Shown here: positions 12,501-23,640 of the stretch, piece by piece | Layout of the letters: every line of letters begins with the position of its first letter | Numbering within the stretch: the first letter of the stretch is position 1 | From: Helochares maculicollis | Lineage: Eukaryota; Arthropoda; Insecta; Coleoptera; Hydrophilidae | NCBI GenBank assembly: GCA_033557835.1 | Contig: JAWQRO010000053.1 | Location: 1 to 64,000 of the forward strand | Length of the DNA: 64,000 nucleotides | Direction: 5' to 3' | Position numbers and translations under genes: made by a program | The notes under the pieces: generated by a model | The model's database searches: none | Told to the model about the DNA's origin: nothing | The model's input: only the letters and a program-made list of their open reading frames with translations

Positions 12501-14488
12501 TATGATATTTAATAAAAGATCTTAGTTGACACTCTTAATAGCGAAATTATTTTGTATGTTAAAAGCTTAGGTTGACGATCTTAAGTGAAAGCGAAGCTCT
12601 AATCGGCTGTGCCGTAGGCGCAGCTTACATGTTTTGTAGATGTAAGAAGATAACTTTATTTTCTTGACTATCTTATTGAATTGAGAAGTTGTTGTTGAAG
12701 AATTTTAATAGTACGACCATTAATTTCGCTAGTTATTTATTTTATTTACGTTTTGTCGGGAATGTTGTGTGGAAACACTTCATATTTTTCGAACAATATA
12801 CTTCGCAATTATTATAAATATGCATGAATTTCAAATTCAGTGAAATAACTGATTTTTAGGAACAAATTAAGGCCAATAATTTTCAGTTATTTCCTCAAAT
12901 TTTAAATAACGATAATTTCAATAAATTTCAATTGATTCTGTTTTTGCAATAAATTAAGTACCTTTTAGTTTCAACGTAGAAGATTCCTCCATAAAGCGGA
13001 AGTGGTCTTGTGATGTCGCTCACTTAATTGCTTAGCTGTTCAGTGTCGATGAACACAACAAAAAAATATATACAGAAATGCAAAACGTGATGATATCGGG
13101 ATGGAATACAATTTTTTCTTCCCGGCTATTTAATAGCGCTTAAAAATAACATCAATATTAAGTATCATGATTCTGGAGACACTTATATAGTCCACTGAAT
13201 GCAATTAAATCGCCTTATAATTCAACCTCGTTCAAAATTTCGTATCTCAGCTCTAAGCATACACAATTTTCTACACTTTGGCAACTAAGCATCCTTTAAT
13301 CTAAAGGTAATACACAGTATCTACTTATATAACCGACAGTAATTTTTATTCTCATTGCTATACTCTACACTAAAATGACTCATCTCTATATACAGTAGTA
13401 GTGTATTGGCAAAGCAAATATTTTGAAGAAACTTAACAATAACCAAACAAAAACGGATGTGACCTCTGCAATTTGCTTTGTTTGAATAAGAGAAGATTCG
13501 AAAGCCGTTCGCAATTTGCTACCTGTTTTAAATGTAGCTAATGATATTTACCTTGCCTTTAGTAGTCTTAATGACGAAATTGTCTCAAAAGTTTAACGCA
13601 AAAATAAGTTTGTTGCAAACTAGCATGCACCATCGTTTTTAGTCACCGTGGTCGTTGAGTATTATAAAATTAGTCTCAAAAATAAATATTTACGTCTTGG
13701 CGTTAAGTTTAAGTTATAATTCAAAATTGAGGTTTCTTAGATATGCACTTAATATTTCGTTCGCTTCGCCATAAATTCAGTGCTTAAAATACATAAGTAA
13801 TTAACTATAAGCTTACCGCCGACAATTTTCGAAGCATTTGGGGAATCTACAGGTAATAAAATTAACTTTAATTAAAAAATGATGGCCTAATGATATAGTT
13901 TCCGTATTTTAATTAATCTAATCCACACGTTTTATTGATAAATTTTAAATTGAAATTTATAAATTATACTGGATTATTATTCACGAATACATTGCACGCC
14001 TGCATTACCATTTTTATTACCTTAAAATTGAAATTAAATATATGTTTCTGCTGTGTTTAATTGTAAAAAATATAATCAAAACGCCATGTTCAGATTAAAA
14101 CCAACGCATTACAAGCTAGATTTGGTTAGTTTTGATTTATTTCGATATTTACATATTTGTAGGCACTTCTTATACAGCGGTTTGTGAATATCTTCGCAGA
14201 AACTCCCCATCAGTCAATTCCTTGAAAATCACATTATGCCAATTATTTTTGATTATTTATTGGATGAGCAAATAATATATTCACATATTTGGACGCCGTT
14301 TCATATTTTCATCGACATTTGCTTGTATATTTGTATAGATTAATACGCTTGAATTAATTTTTTTCGTGGATCTTTATGCGTATTAATTAATTTTTATTAT
14401 GTAAACACGCATGGACAAATATTTTACGCATCTATCTTCGCAGTATTTTTACTTAATATATTCATTTGGTGGCACCACATGTTCACTG

Positions 14489-14514
14489 ATCGATGTTACA
14501 TAATTAACATCGAT
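14489..14514 (+). repeat. perfect 10-bp inverted repeat around ATCGAT
   Basis: atcgatgtta at 14489-14498 and its exact reverse complement taacatcgat at 14505-14514, with a 6-base loop. Could be a paired factor site or a small hairpin; it lies just before the G+C-richer island at 14640. Confidence 0.6.
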
Positions 14515-14639
14515 GTAAATTTTGCGTCCGTCCAAAACGGAAAGTGGCGATCCGGAAAAACAGGTTCCGGAAAATGGCCTGAAATCGTCAGAAGCAGTCT
14601 TCATCTGCTGATCATTTAAGGAAATCGTTGGAAAAAGCG

Positions 14640-15060
14640 CGCAAATACCCACTAAATTTCACCCACTTGACATAGAGGCTTCAGCCTACAGTTTTCTCAG
14701 CGTATGTGGTTGACTCGCAATAGGTAAACCTTGCGATACCGTGACTCGAAACCGCGTGCGAGGCGTTTCTTGGAGGAGCATGCTTCTCTAGATCAAACCG
14801 ATCACAATTCAGTTGTCCGCGACTTGCCGCTAGAGTAGCTTATATGTGCGCGCGCTTTGCTAAGTTTTAAGACCCATCGCAACGCCTTGTGTCCCGTGTT
14901 TGTGCTTTGTTTTTCTGTCAAGGTGCTTATTTTTATCAAGTTAACATCGCCTTTCGGATTAAAAACCCCAACTTAGATAAGGATAATTATCCTCGCGGAT
15001 CAATTCAGATCCGTTTTCGTTCTGTTAGAGGATAACAAGTTGGCTATGACAGCACCAAAA
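14640..15060 (+). promoter_or_regulatory. possible distal promoter/first non-coding exon region
   Basis: An island clearly richer in G+C than its surroundings, with CpG words (gcgcgcgc at 14848-14855, cgcgtgcgag, gtccgcgac). It contains an initiator-like TCAGTT at 14809-14814 and no repeat or ORF of note. It is 4.2 kb upstream of the first coding exon and on the same side as the gene. Long fly genes often have such distal promoters, but no donor site is obvious, so this is a weak inference. Confidence 0.2.
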
Positions 15061-16951
15061 CAAGGTTTTCCATAAATTGCCGCAAGTGTATACGAACCGG
15101 TCAAATGCATAAAACTGCCTTTCGTACTACTATACAAGCCATTTTCGCAATATCAATAGGAGATATCATTTTTATTGCCATTTCAAATTTTGTTTGTTTT
15201 TCTTATGCATGATACCAAGGCACTTTTTGATTGGTATTTTCGCCATACTGAACATTGAGCATCAACATTCCGCGAACCAGTCTCAAATCACCTATATGTC
15301 AACAGAACCCAACAATGACATCACCATGTGGATTAATTTTTATCGCTCTTCGCCGATAATTTTTTATCAGTATCCGTTTTTCACATAACAGATCGTTTAT
15401 ATTATCACAGATCAGTTTTCTTCGTGTCGATATCAAGCAGGGGCGCGTTTTTGGCCTACAAAAATATAGTCACCTGAATAAGTAATTTGCCACAATTTTT
15501 AACTTGCCACATAAGTAAGTTATTAACTAATTTTCCCTTGCGACGCCTATTTTTAGGCACGTCGATAACCAATTATTATGTTGAAATAATTTATTGGTTA
15601 TACGGGTGGAATTTTTTGGCTGTAATAAATGATAATGCGAAACCAGCTCATGGGAAAATCTAATATGAATGAAAGTTACAGGAGTGGGCGGCGGGGAATC
15701 TGCGCGATTTTTCGTCAGCACTGCAACTTGGCACAATAATCCGAGACTATTTTCTGTGGCCTATCTATTTTCCATTATAAAAATACGATTTCCCGTAAAT
15801 TTTTGTTCGATAGTAGAACTCTTGCCAAAATTTTGAGATACCAATTTAAGTTTTAAACGTAGCTTTCGGTCTGGTTCGATTTTCAAACAAATTATATTAT
15901 AAAATAAATCCGGACAAGCCGTATTGAACAGTTCTCAGTGCGGTGAATCTCTTTTTGAGGTGTGTTTCACATATAAAATTTTGGTAGTGTGTTGTCCAAG
16001 AATTTGAAGGAATGATAATTGTCAATTTTCAATTAATGGGCAAAGTACGCTTTTACGGTGTGATTAACTACATTGGTTTTCGCACTTAAGCTTGCACTTT
16101 TCTTTATTACGTTTCTCAAGCCGCAATAATTAAGATGTGAAATCTTATTAATTAATGCGGATAAATGAAGCGCGATGAAATTGGCATATATGGGTTCCAG
16201 GTCGTGGTAATGAACAAGAATGTGATTTGTGTCGCGTTTTTCTACGTAATGAGATGCGTTTAGACGATTTGAATACATAAAATATGAAAAAAGAAAATAA
16301 TAACAGAGATTTAGCTGTACGCTCCGCTGATTTCTAATTAAAAACGGCAAAAAAGAGCTGCCTATACCATACACATTGTGGGATCAACTAACAGGTTCTA
16401 TTATTTCTGATATACATACAGTTAACTAATACATTTATGCCACATCATTCAAAGAGAATCTTGATGCTTGTATGGAATGCGTGGTTACGATCATACTGCG
16501 AGACAAATGTCAAAAAATTGCTTACGCTGCTCATTTGCGACTTTGTATGTAAGGGCCTAAACAGGTCAATTACATTATAATCTATCTTGTAGAATAGATT
16601 TAGTCTTTGTTTTGAATTTGTTAAATTTTTACGTTGGCATTATAATACTTTATCCAGCTGAATATGGACGTAATTTGACAGACAACACTTCGACAATAAT
16701 TGAATAGTTACTCATGCTACATACATGTAAAGCTTGATGCATATCTTTGACGGAGTAAATTGCTTTTATAACTTACCTATTATTATACATTGTGTGTGAC
16801 ATTGTCCGAAAATGCGCTTCTTGTATTTTTGCTTTACAAATGCATAAGCTGTTCATTATATCTTTATTTATGTGACAATATATTCCAGTCAATGTATAAG
16901 TATATAAAACAATTTAAAAATATATAATGGGAATGACCCACTAAAAATATA

Positions 16952-17779
16952 CTAGGTTGTCTAATAAGTTTTGCGGTTGAATAAGAAAAACAATTTTATG
17001 GTTTGACACGAGATTCCGATTTATGAATTTCATCACAGATGCTGACAATTTTTGGGCCCATTTCTGGACACAAGCTCGTATCGAAGGCGATGAAGCATGT
17101 TCACAACAGTCTTTAGCTTCTTGTTGTGATTCAAGATCATGGTGATAGATCCAAGTCTCTTCCATAGTGATGAATCGAGGCACAAAATCCACTTTATTAT
17201 TGAGAAAACGCTTTAAATGTTGCTGACAAAGTTTGTTTTTGTTCCATTATTATCAAATGTGGCACTTATTGTGCACAGAGCTTTTTGAAACCTAATACTT
17301 CAGTCAAAATACACTGCCCAATGTGAAACCTATTATGGGGATTCTACTAAATCTCTTCCAGTCACTCGACGAGTTTCCAATACAATATTTTTTCTACGAT
17401 TTCTGGTGTTGTTGCTGTTTATGGACGTTTTTGACTTGGATCGTTATCAAGCCTTGTTGGTTTTAAGTCAGAAACTCATCTTTCTACTGTACTAATTAAA
17501 GGCGAATGGTCCTTATACACTTTCAACATTCGTTCAATAAGTGCATTTCCTTTCAAACCCTCCAAAAATAAAAATTCAAGCACTGCACGATACTTGATTT
17601 TATCTATTGTAAAAACTACTGTGACATGTCGATACTAAATGGGTTGTCAACAAAGAAAGAATTGAAAGATTCAAATGAAACTTCACATGCGTTTATATGA
17701 AGAATGTACAAACATAAAAAATATAGGCTAATCGCAACGCCCTCTCTTATTGAACCGTAAAACTTATTGAACAGCCTGG
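16952..17779 (-). mobile_element. internally deleted mariner element with both TIRs
   Basis: Ends are CTAGGTTGTCTAATAAGTTT (16952 on) and, inverted, CCAGGCTGTTCAATAAGTTT (to 17779), flanked by TA at 16950-16951 and 17780-17781. At 828 bp it is shorter than the ~1.3 kb norm. The minus strand carries the transposase: FITMEETWIYHHDLESQQEA around 17100-17180 holds the first catalytic region, then jumps directly to C-terminal residues, so the second and third catalytic Asp are missing. The N-terminal half is riddled with stops. Non-autonomous and dead. Confidence 0.85.
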
Positions 17780-18719
17780 TACTGGAATTTAAAACCATAA
17801 TCTTTGCTGTTAACTAAATAAGATAAACCGGAAATGGCGGTATTACAGCTAGCTTTACGAAGTGTCATAAATTTAAGTTGTAAGAACGTATGATAGTAGT
17901 AAGCAATCAGTACCAATGTATGTTACAAAACTTTTGCACTGTAATGTAATGTTCCAGACAGAGACTTACATTAAGCCTGGCCGCATTAAGCAGTTTCACT
18001 AAATTTCAGTAAAAAAGAATGGTACTTATAAGGAATACCAATGTGTTAATTACATTTACATCCTCTTTAAACGGTAGCTATTAAAACTATCACTACTTTC
18101 CAATGATTTTCACAAATAAGTGCTGACAATTAATTATTAATGGTGAGCAGACGTTTAGCCAAAAAAGGATTTGACTGAAGGTGCGCCCACTGCCTGGTAA
18201 ACCTTCTTTTGTTTTGAAGAACTGTATGGCGGATATTAATCAAAAAGGGGCATGCGTTTTAATTGCTGTTATGAAATAACTTTCTATGGATTAATTACAT
18301 TCCTTTATAGTCTGCGCCGACTACTTTTGATATGAATTAATGCACACATACGGCTGCGTAAAACGCATTAAAAGAATTAAATTCCAATAAGAAAGGTGTA
18401 AAGAAAATGCATTACGGTAGGAGCGCGAAAGAAATCGATTCAGACGAGAAAAATCTAGTTATGAATGCTATAGCGAGCAGAAAGAAAAATGGTCTAAGAT
18501 TAATCTCGAGACGATACATCAAATCGATTGTAAATTGCTTAAAAATCGTACAATTGAATGCAAATTGATAAAATCGATACGCAAGCGATTATCCTGCATT
18601 TATTTCCTATTTTTAATTAGATTATTTTACTAATCAGTCGATAATCTATTGTATCTAATCCTAATCAAATAATAGCAAACTAGGCGAATCTATTGTGACA
18701 AAAATGAAAACTATACCTA
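17780..18719. other. non-coding upstream DNA
   Basis: AT-rich with several ATCGATT/AATCGAT words (18480-18600) but no other structure. Directly upstream of the putative leader. Confidence 0.5.
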
Positions 18720-19283
18720 TTTTGGTGCAGTCAGCGAAACGGCGTGATTAATTAATTAATTGAAATTTAATTTTCCTTTCTTTAGTGACTGTACCGCAGT
18801 GCCCTGTGTAGTGCGTTTTACATGTGAAGGATCAACCGACAACGAAGTAAACAAACGAAAACATAACGACAACGATACATTCCTGAGAGGCTCAATTTAA
18901 ACTTACGAAACAATATAAATAATCGAAATAAAGCAAGTGACAAAAGTGCAAAATATCATTTGTGGCTACTGGCGAAGTCACAATTGATACACCTTACTAA
19001 TCAATTTTTTAATAAATATAAATGCTACACTAAAAATACGTAACGGATTTAATTTCATTTATATAGATCATATAAAATAACAACGCTTTAAATTAAAATT
19101 AATCGCTCTATTACTTAAACAACTGCTTAAAAAGAATACTTAAACATCGATTATAATACTTAAAATTTGAAAGTCTCTTATAAACCGTAATACAGATATC
19201 TCAAAAAAATTAAATCGCTAAAATTAATAAAAGTGCCTAAAATCCAAGTGCGGTCAAATGATTAAAACTTGTTAGCAATAACC
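18720..19283 (+). other. putative 5' UTR / proximal promoter of shot
   Basis: Non-coding stretch leading into the ATG at 19284. From about 18785 it is rich in caacga/aaacga words (18830-18890), a composition often seen in long fly 5' UTRs, and it lacks transposon remains. A CAGTCAG initiator-like motif lies at 18728-18734, but I see no TATA or downstream element that fixes a start site. The UTR may also continue into exons further upstream. No transcript evidence is available. Confidence 0.3.
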
Positions 19284-19425
19284 ATGTCAACGCAAGCATA
19301 TTACAAGGATCGCTTGGGGTTCGACCCCCAAGAAGTGTACGATGGCCCATCGCAGCAAAAGTACATAAAGATGACCAACAGCAAGCAGCCTCAGGGATAT
19401 GAGGAAAACTTGACAAAATTCAAAG
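19284..19425 (+). CDS. shot: short stop (spectraplakin) N-terminal coding exon
   Basis: First coding exon of the fly spectraplakin, a giant cytoskeletal linker that binds F-actin through paired CH domains and microtubules through its C terminus. The protein starts MSTQAYYKDRLGFDPQE and ends GYEENLTKFK plus one base (phase 1), giving 47 codons. The ATG at 19284 follows 'ataacc'. An in-frame TAA at 19263 closes the frame upstream, so this ATG is the first usable start. The exon ends at the G before GTACTA (19426). That G joins AC of the exon at 29547 to make Asp, giving [15 protein letters not shown], the usual run into the spectraplakin CH1 domain. The N-terminal stretch is outside any domain and acts as an isoform-specific leader. 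Family identity comes from the downstream CH exons and from the familiar YYKDRLGFDP leader, recalled rather than searched. Confidence 0.88.
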
Positions 19426-20341
19426 GTACTACAGTATGGGATTTCTTTATTGAAGCTAAAGGTACGGTGGTGGGTTTTTAATGTTATATTCGCATGGATT
19501 GTCGTTGTTCTGAAGTGATTTTCTTTTTTGACGGTTTGTATAACTACTACTAATCACCTTTTCGAAGTGCTCAAAAACACTTTTCTTCACGACCTGTCAT
19601 CCTGAAACTACTGGATTTTCTAATAAACTTTGATGATACTTCATAGTTGAACAAAGGCCATCAAACCACAATTCCTATTTTTAATATCCTAAGCAAAATA
19701 AGGATTTCAAAGATTTTTACAACACGATTGTTACTACTCTACATTTCTTGTGATTTGCTGCAAAAATAGAGTTCTAGAAGTTTTATAAATAGTGTGTTTT
19801 GGCCCATCTCTCATTGGTATGTTACGTTGTAATGCCTCCTCAAACAGTCTCGACAAACCAGCGGTTCAATTGAACAGAACCAACGGTTCGTTTGAAAATA
19901 TTAATATATACACCAGGTGCAGCAGAATGATGCAAATACTTTTTTATTTCCGCGGAATATCCGCGCTTATCTACGGTTTGTAAACAAAATTGCGTATGAG
20001 TTCCAGAATGCAAATTTTACAGCCAGTCAAAATTTATTGCTCTGTATGGGAATATTAATAAGTGTTTTTAGCCGTTTGGAATTGACCCGTGGATTAATAA
20101 TTACTGAAAACAGCAGAAATCGTAAAAAAATGTCATTTAATGTAGAGAAGAATTCGACCTTCAGGCTTGGACATCCTTCCTCTGCTAATGTTAATTCATT
20201 AAGTCCTTCGCGGCAAATTAATAGACAGGAATTTGCTAGGTAAACAAAAATTTCCCACGGAATTCGTATATTGATGACCGATTCTAACCGTCATTTTTAA
20301 TAGGCAGAGTTGTTTTATTTTCGTTGGACAGTGGACAAATT

Positions 20342-20392
20342 TAAATAAACGAGCGTATGTAAATAAACGAGGATATTTAAATAAACGAAAGG
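20342..20392 (+). repeat. 18-bp tandem repeat in putative leader of alternative exon
   Basis: taaataaacgagcgtatg, taaataaacgaggatatt and taaataaacgaaagg start at 20342, 20360 and 20378. They lie 70 bp before the candidate ATG at 20462. Confidence 0.8.
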
Positions 20393-20461
20393 ATTTTTTT
20401 AACGGGAGGCAAGATAGAGAAAGTGCTCCAGTTTGAACTCTCAAACTCGAAGAATCCTCGC

Positions 20462-20534
20462 ATGGGAAATGACGCCAGGCTCTATCGCAACGGCGATGTT
20501 TCAATTCAAGACTCTAAATATTATGAACGCGGAG
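20462..20534 (+). CDS. shot: probable alternative first coding exon of shot
   Basis: A 24-codon open stretch beginning MGNDARLYRNGDVSIQDSKY and ending YYERG plus one base. It runs straight into GAG|GTTAGT, a good donor at 20535. The final phase is 1, the same as the exon at 19284-19425, so it can splice to 29547 to make ...[15 protein letters not shown] with no frame change. Its codons end largely in G/C, unlike the AT-rich surroundings. Spectraplakin genes commonly use several promoters with different short leaders before the same CH1 exon, which fits. Seen directly: the open frame, the donor and the matching phase. Inferred: that it is transcribed. The leader itself is not a sequence I recognise with certainty. 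It could still be a chance ORF next to a chance donor. Confidence 0.5.
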
Positions 20535-21959
20535 GTTAGTTGGTTGGAAATTTGTAAACACGACATATGAACTCAATAAATTGATAAATTGCGATAGAAT
20601 TCATTCCGATTCGTTGCATTAATCTCTCGCTTGTTATTCACTACAAATATTGAATAATCATACCAGCATCAGATAAATGCCAAATAAAGGTTAGGCATGA
20701 ACTTTGTGTTGATTCATTACCTGCAAACGAAATTATTATGTCAACACTTTTTCATAATTTTTATAGCTTTTTATTGCGGTAAAAACATAAAATTATACAA
20801 TACCTAATCATTTTACTATTGCTACTAAACTAAAACAATTTTTACATAGTACACAGTACCTACATATTTTGAAATTACGGCTATATTCGGTTCCGGCCTA
20901 TTTTTCCGCTGAACTAAGTTTAACGTTTGATAAGGTGCAAAGTAGAGTAATTGCCAAAGTAACGTCCTTGACATAGTAACAGATGGTCCGGTTACCATTA
21001 AACATAAAACATGTTCTGGTTGATAAGACAAAAGTGTGTTATGCTTCCTTTGAAAGTGCACGCTATCACTTAATTAATGCGCAGGTTCATACTTACACAG
21101 GCTTTGAAGCGCTTCACGTATCAATTAGTTTACAATAAACAGTTCAATAAAAGCCGCAATAAAACCAAACATGCTAGATAAAATAATTAAAAGGTGCATG
21201 ACTTTCGCTTGTGGCACGTTGGAAAACATTTGCATAGGTTTTTAATTATCATCTAAATCACAAATTATTAGAATTGATCATACCTAAATATGCACATGAT
21301 GTAAGCTTTGCGTTGCGTTTATTAGAAAATAAAATACATTCGAAAAAAATAGTGAGTTAAAATTGATTGAAATAAATTAGAAGTGTGGAAAAAATTCAAA
21401 TTGATGAATTATGTATTTGAAGTGACGTAGCTACGGAAAGGCGCGGGTATCATTATCGCATTAATTTAAAAATTTCTTACTGCAGTTGGAAATTTAATAT
21501 ACTGAAGTTTATAAGGATCAGTAATCAAGCGTTTTGCGCTTGCTGTTGTTGGACAAAGATCACTTCGATTGGTTGCTCAGTTTGGTATTAATCCTTTTGC
21601 TGCTCTGCATGGATATATCCATAACAAATGTACCTTACAGGTTCCGACCGGGTATTTTTACGTGTTGTTTTTAAATATATTTCTAGTCAATACTTACTTG
21701 TATTGCTAAGAACTTTGTTATTTATTATGTAGTTTTAAAATTTTCAATGGATGATAGGTAGAGAAGACGGAACTGAACAAAATATTGATATAGTGATAGC
21801 GATATGAAATAATGTCAGAAAAAGACGGTAATAATTCTGATAGTACAGTTGATGGCATGGCAAAGCCAAAAGACAAAATACAAAAGCTGGTCAATAGCGA
21901 GGGTAATACTACATTACATATACATTCAGACCCCATGAGAGATAAAGTGTCTTACAGGG

Positions 21960-23640
21960 AATTAGTGTGCTTCTTAGACGCACAAGAACTGCAAGACGTG
22001 TGGTCAAACTCTATTTTTTGAAATGTTCGACGACAAAGACCCCGTCATTTTGTAACCAGCAACAAACAGAAATGGGACCAAGTATATTGACCTCAGAAAT
22101 AGAGAAGGCTTTGAAAGGAATAAAAAACAGTAAAGCGGCTGGGTCTGACAAGATTATCTCAAAATTCCTGAAACTTATAAACGAAAACACCTAAAAATCC
22201 TGACAAAACTTTTTAACACCATATATAACAGCGGGTATATACCTCAAGATTGGCTAAAATCTACTCCCCAAAAAACCGCGGGCAACATGCTGCCACGAGT
22301 TCCGACTGATTAGTCTAATGACCCAGGTGCTGAAGTTATTTTTGAAAATAATCAAAACATGGTGTACGCAAAATATGTGATCTGCTTCTGAGCAAAGTAC
22401 AGATGGGATTTGAGTGGGCCTGGGAACTAAAGAGGCGTTGTTTGCGCTGTCGGTACTGTAACAGAAGTGCAGAGATGAGAGAAAGGAAGTCTATCTGTGT
22501 TTCATTGACTATACCAAGGCATTTGACTGTGTCAAATACAATATGCTGCTAAGTGTCCTAGAAAGAAAAGGATTAGACTCCCAAGATCTAAAAATCATCC
22601 AGTACCTCTATGTACACCAGGTAGCAACGGTGAGGCTTGAGAGCTCCCAAACGGAAGCAGTGCCAATTAAGAGTGGAGTCAGAGAAGTCTGCGTACTGAG
22701 CACAATGCTCTTCAATGTGTATTCTGAAGTAGTATTCCAAAATTCACTGGAAGGTGCATAGGATGGAATTAAAGTGAATGGAACACTGGTGAACAACTTA
22801 AGATATGCCGACGACACAGTTGTGCTAGCAAACACTGCTGAGGGATTGCAAAGACTTCTGAACAGAATGTCAGCAGAGGAAGACCAAATGGGACTTAAAA
22901 TGAACACCTCAAAGACAAAGATCCTGGTGGTAAACCGGAACCCAGGCCATAAGATACACATATATGTAAATGTAACGCTGATAACAAAGGTCCCAAAGTT
23001 CAAATACCTGAACAGCTGGATTGTAGAGGATCTGGATCCCGATTTAAAAATCTGAGTTCGAATTAAAAAGATCAGGGTGAGCTTCCTGAAAATGCGTAAC
23101 CTGCTGAGCGACAGATCACTAAATAGCCAAATAAGATACAACTTTGTCAAGTGTTACATATATTCCATACTGTTGTACGGGGTTGAAGCGTGGACACTGA
23201 GAGTCAGTAGCTTCAATAGCCTTAAGGCGTTTGAAATGTGGATTTTTCGGCGAATGTTAACAATATCGTGGATTTCCCACACCAGCAACGTGGAGGTTTT
23301 ACACCTAATGGACAGAGAACGTGATCTCATCAAAATAATAAAAACCGCATATCTCGGCCACGAAATGAGACACGAAAAATATGAATTTCTGCTACTTGTG
23401 ATGGAACGCAAAATTGAGGGTATGCGTAAACAGTGCTCTTGGCTTAAAAATATACGAGACTGAACGGGCCTGAGTTCGGGCGTTCTATTGATAATATCGC
23501 AGGATAGAGAAGAATACGCCAGGACTGTTGCCGATCTTTGATAGGAGAGGGCACTGTAAGAAGAAGAAGTATGCTTCAAAATGTTTCTCATAGAAGCCAT
23601 AGTAGTGGTAGAAATAGCGAACAAGCTTTTAATTTCAGTT
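21960..23640 (+). pseudogene. decayed RTE/BovB-like LINE reverse transcriptase
   Basis: Reverse transcriptase of a non-LTR retrotransposon in four or more broken frames. Order: ILTSEIEKALKGIKNSKAAG (22090), EFRLISLMTQVLK (22300), YLCFIDYTKAFDCVKYN (22490-22540, catalytic block A), LRYADDTVVLANTAEG (22797-22850, the YADD catalytic pair), then a C-terminal region with KCYIYSILLYGVEAWTL, MWIFRRMLTISWISHTSNVE and KIEGMRKQCSWLKNIRD. The RRML.ISW and K.EG.R motifs are typical of the insect 'endonuclease-reverse transcriptase' RTE/BovB-type group. No endonuclease domain or clear 3' tail is seen, so it is 5' truncated. Clade is by motif memory and could be another LINE group. Confidence 0.85.

Larger units (their letters stand above)
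10380..12690 (+). repeat. ~1-kb higher-order repeat: foldback palindromes plus 46-bp minisatellite
   Basis: Three copies of a palindromic element (10568-11238, 11539-11976, 12558-12690 truncated) spaced 971 and 1019 bp apart. Each left arm reads gttagaagcttaggttgacg then gagcgaagctcgaatcggct and gcgccgaaggcgcagctta; the right arm is its reverse complement. Before each left arm stands a shared block (acataataacaaatgttgcc then taatggtatataataaaa at 10503, 11461 and, in part, 12507). Between the palindromes run arrays of a 46-bp unit, attccgctattaagagcgtc then aacctaagcttctaacatccagaagc: about 4-5 units at 11210-11415 and 11-12 at 11950-12500. The same unit occurs inverted at the left flank of each palindrome. 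This resembles foldback elements, whose inverted repeats are built of tandem repeats. No ORF inside. Confidence 0.85.
12691..16951. other. non-coding upstream DNA
   Basis: Mostly AT-rich. Holds the inverted repeat at 14489 and the G+C-richer island at 14640-15060. A 113-codon minus-strand open frame (16374-16033) shows no domain, signal or splice support. Confidence 0.6.

Noticed and set aside
16033..16374. 113-codon minus-strand open frame
   Set aside because: No motif, no coding-like codon use and no splice or promoter support.
21812..22021. 70-codon frame before the LINE (MSEKDGNNSDSTVDGMAK)
   Set aside because: Hydrophilic and protein-like, and its end resembles the LINE lead-in, but I could not link it firmly to the element or to a host gene.
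22608..23624. Two long minus-strand frames (180 and 156 codons)
   Set aside because: They are antisense shadows of the plus-strand LINE reverse transcriptase, which carries the real motifs.
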